Source: Paracoccaceae bacterium (lineage in GTDB: Bacteria > Pseudomonadota > Alphaproteobacteria > Rhodobacterales > Rhodobacteraceae). Taken from it: a stretch of DNA of 5,152 bases. The first letter of the stretch is position 1, and each line of letters starts with the position of its first letter. A program made the position numbers and the translations under genes. The notes under the pieces were generated by a model. It saw only the letters and a list, made by a program, of their open reading frames with translations, did not search any database and had not been told where the DNA came from. The DNA lies in assembly GCA_003447515.1 (NCBI GenBank), contig DLZA01000100.1, positions 1 to 5,152 of the forward strand, written 5' to 3'. This document shows, in pieces, positions 5,042 to 5,152 of this stretch.

Positions 5042-5152
5042 GGGATACGAAATGCCTCTGTAATTTGCTGCGCCATTAATCTAAGCCAAACTCTCTTGCC
5101 GGCACCGCACATTTTATTTAGAAAATGATCGTAAACTGTAAGTATTTCAACC
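5042..5152 (-). other. Upstream region of yqgE at the window edge
   Basis: This 111-nt AT-rich stretch should contain the yqgE promoter, but I see no convincing hexamer pair. The best trace is TTGAAA near the right edge with a poor -10 partner. An 8-bp palindrome TGCCGGCA (5097-5104) is present without an obvious role. A nine-codon open frame from an ATG at 5125 reaches the edge but has no ribosome-binding site, so no gene is called. Confidence 0.35.

Noticed and set aside
5125..5152. Start of a plus-strand gene running off the right edge
   Set aside because: Only nine codons are visible, with no ribosome-binding site and no recognisable N-terminus.
1..5152. Mobile element, CRISPR array, tRNA or riboswitch
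   Set aside because: No terminal inverted repeats, transposase, spaced direct repeats, cloverleaf or known aptamer pattern was seen by eye on either strand.

Overview
The window looks like a piece of an alphaproteobacterial chromosome, most likely a marine Rhodobacterales (roseobacter-type) genome of moderate GC, near 50% by eye. The protein set supports this: a COQ9-family ubiquinone protein, an alphaproteobacterial-style 68-residue S21 ribosomal protein, a UPF0301/YqgE protein, a CueR/HmrR-type copper regulator, and a class IV aminotransferase whose sequence style I associate with roseobacters. The lineage is an inference from protein style and was not tested by search.

Layout from left to right. 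At 1-118 there is AT-rich leader DNA with a consensus-like promoter for a plus-strand copper-responsive MerR regulator (119-511). This gene converges with, and overlaps by 4 nt, a minus-strand phytanoyl-CoA dioxygenase-family oxygenase (508-1365). Further right on the minus strand lie a zinc-free quinone oxidoreductase-like enzyme (1451-2437), a class IV aminotransferase (2434-3309) and COQ9 (3344-4057). Transcription runs leftward from COQ9 through the aminotransferase (34-nt gap) and the oxidoreductase (ATGA overlap), and possibly on into the dioxygenase (85-nt gap). COQ9 is divergent from rpsU (4176-4382, plus strand) across a 118-nt control region. rpsU ends at a strong intrinsic terminator (4420-4453). 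YqgE (4463-5041, minus strand) converges on that terminator. The last 111 nt are the upstream region of yqgE and show no clear gene.

How the genes may work together. COQ9 supports ubiquinone synthesis, and its two downstream partners are an amino-group transferase and an NAD(P)H-dependent quinone/enone reductase. A quinone or redox theme joined to amino-acid catabolism is plausible but unproven. The copper regulator has no copper-export gene in the window, so its target probably lies to the left or elsewhere. The rest is a core housekeeping neighbourhood. I see no mobile element, CRISPR array, tRNA, rRNA or clear new system. The points most worth a second look are the atypical active-site loop of the aminotransferase, the unassigned dioxygenase, the three-gene COQ9 cluster and possible leader structure before rpsU. 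Two starts were set by ribosome-binding sites rather than by the longest open frame: the copper regulator at 119 and COQ9 at 4057.
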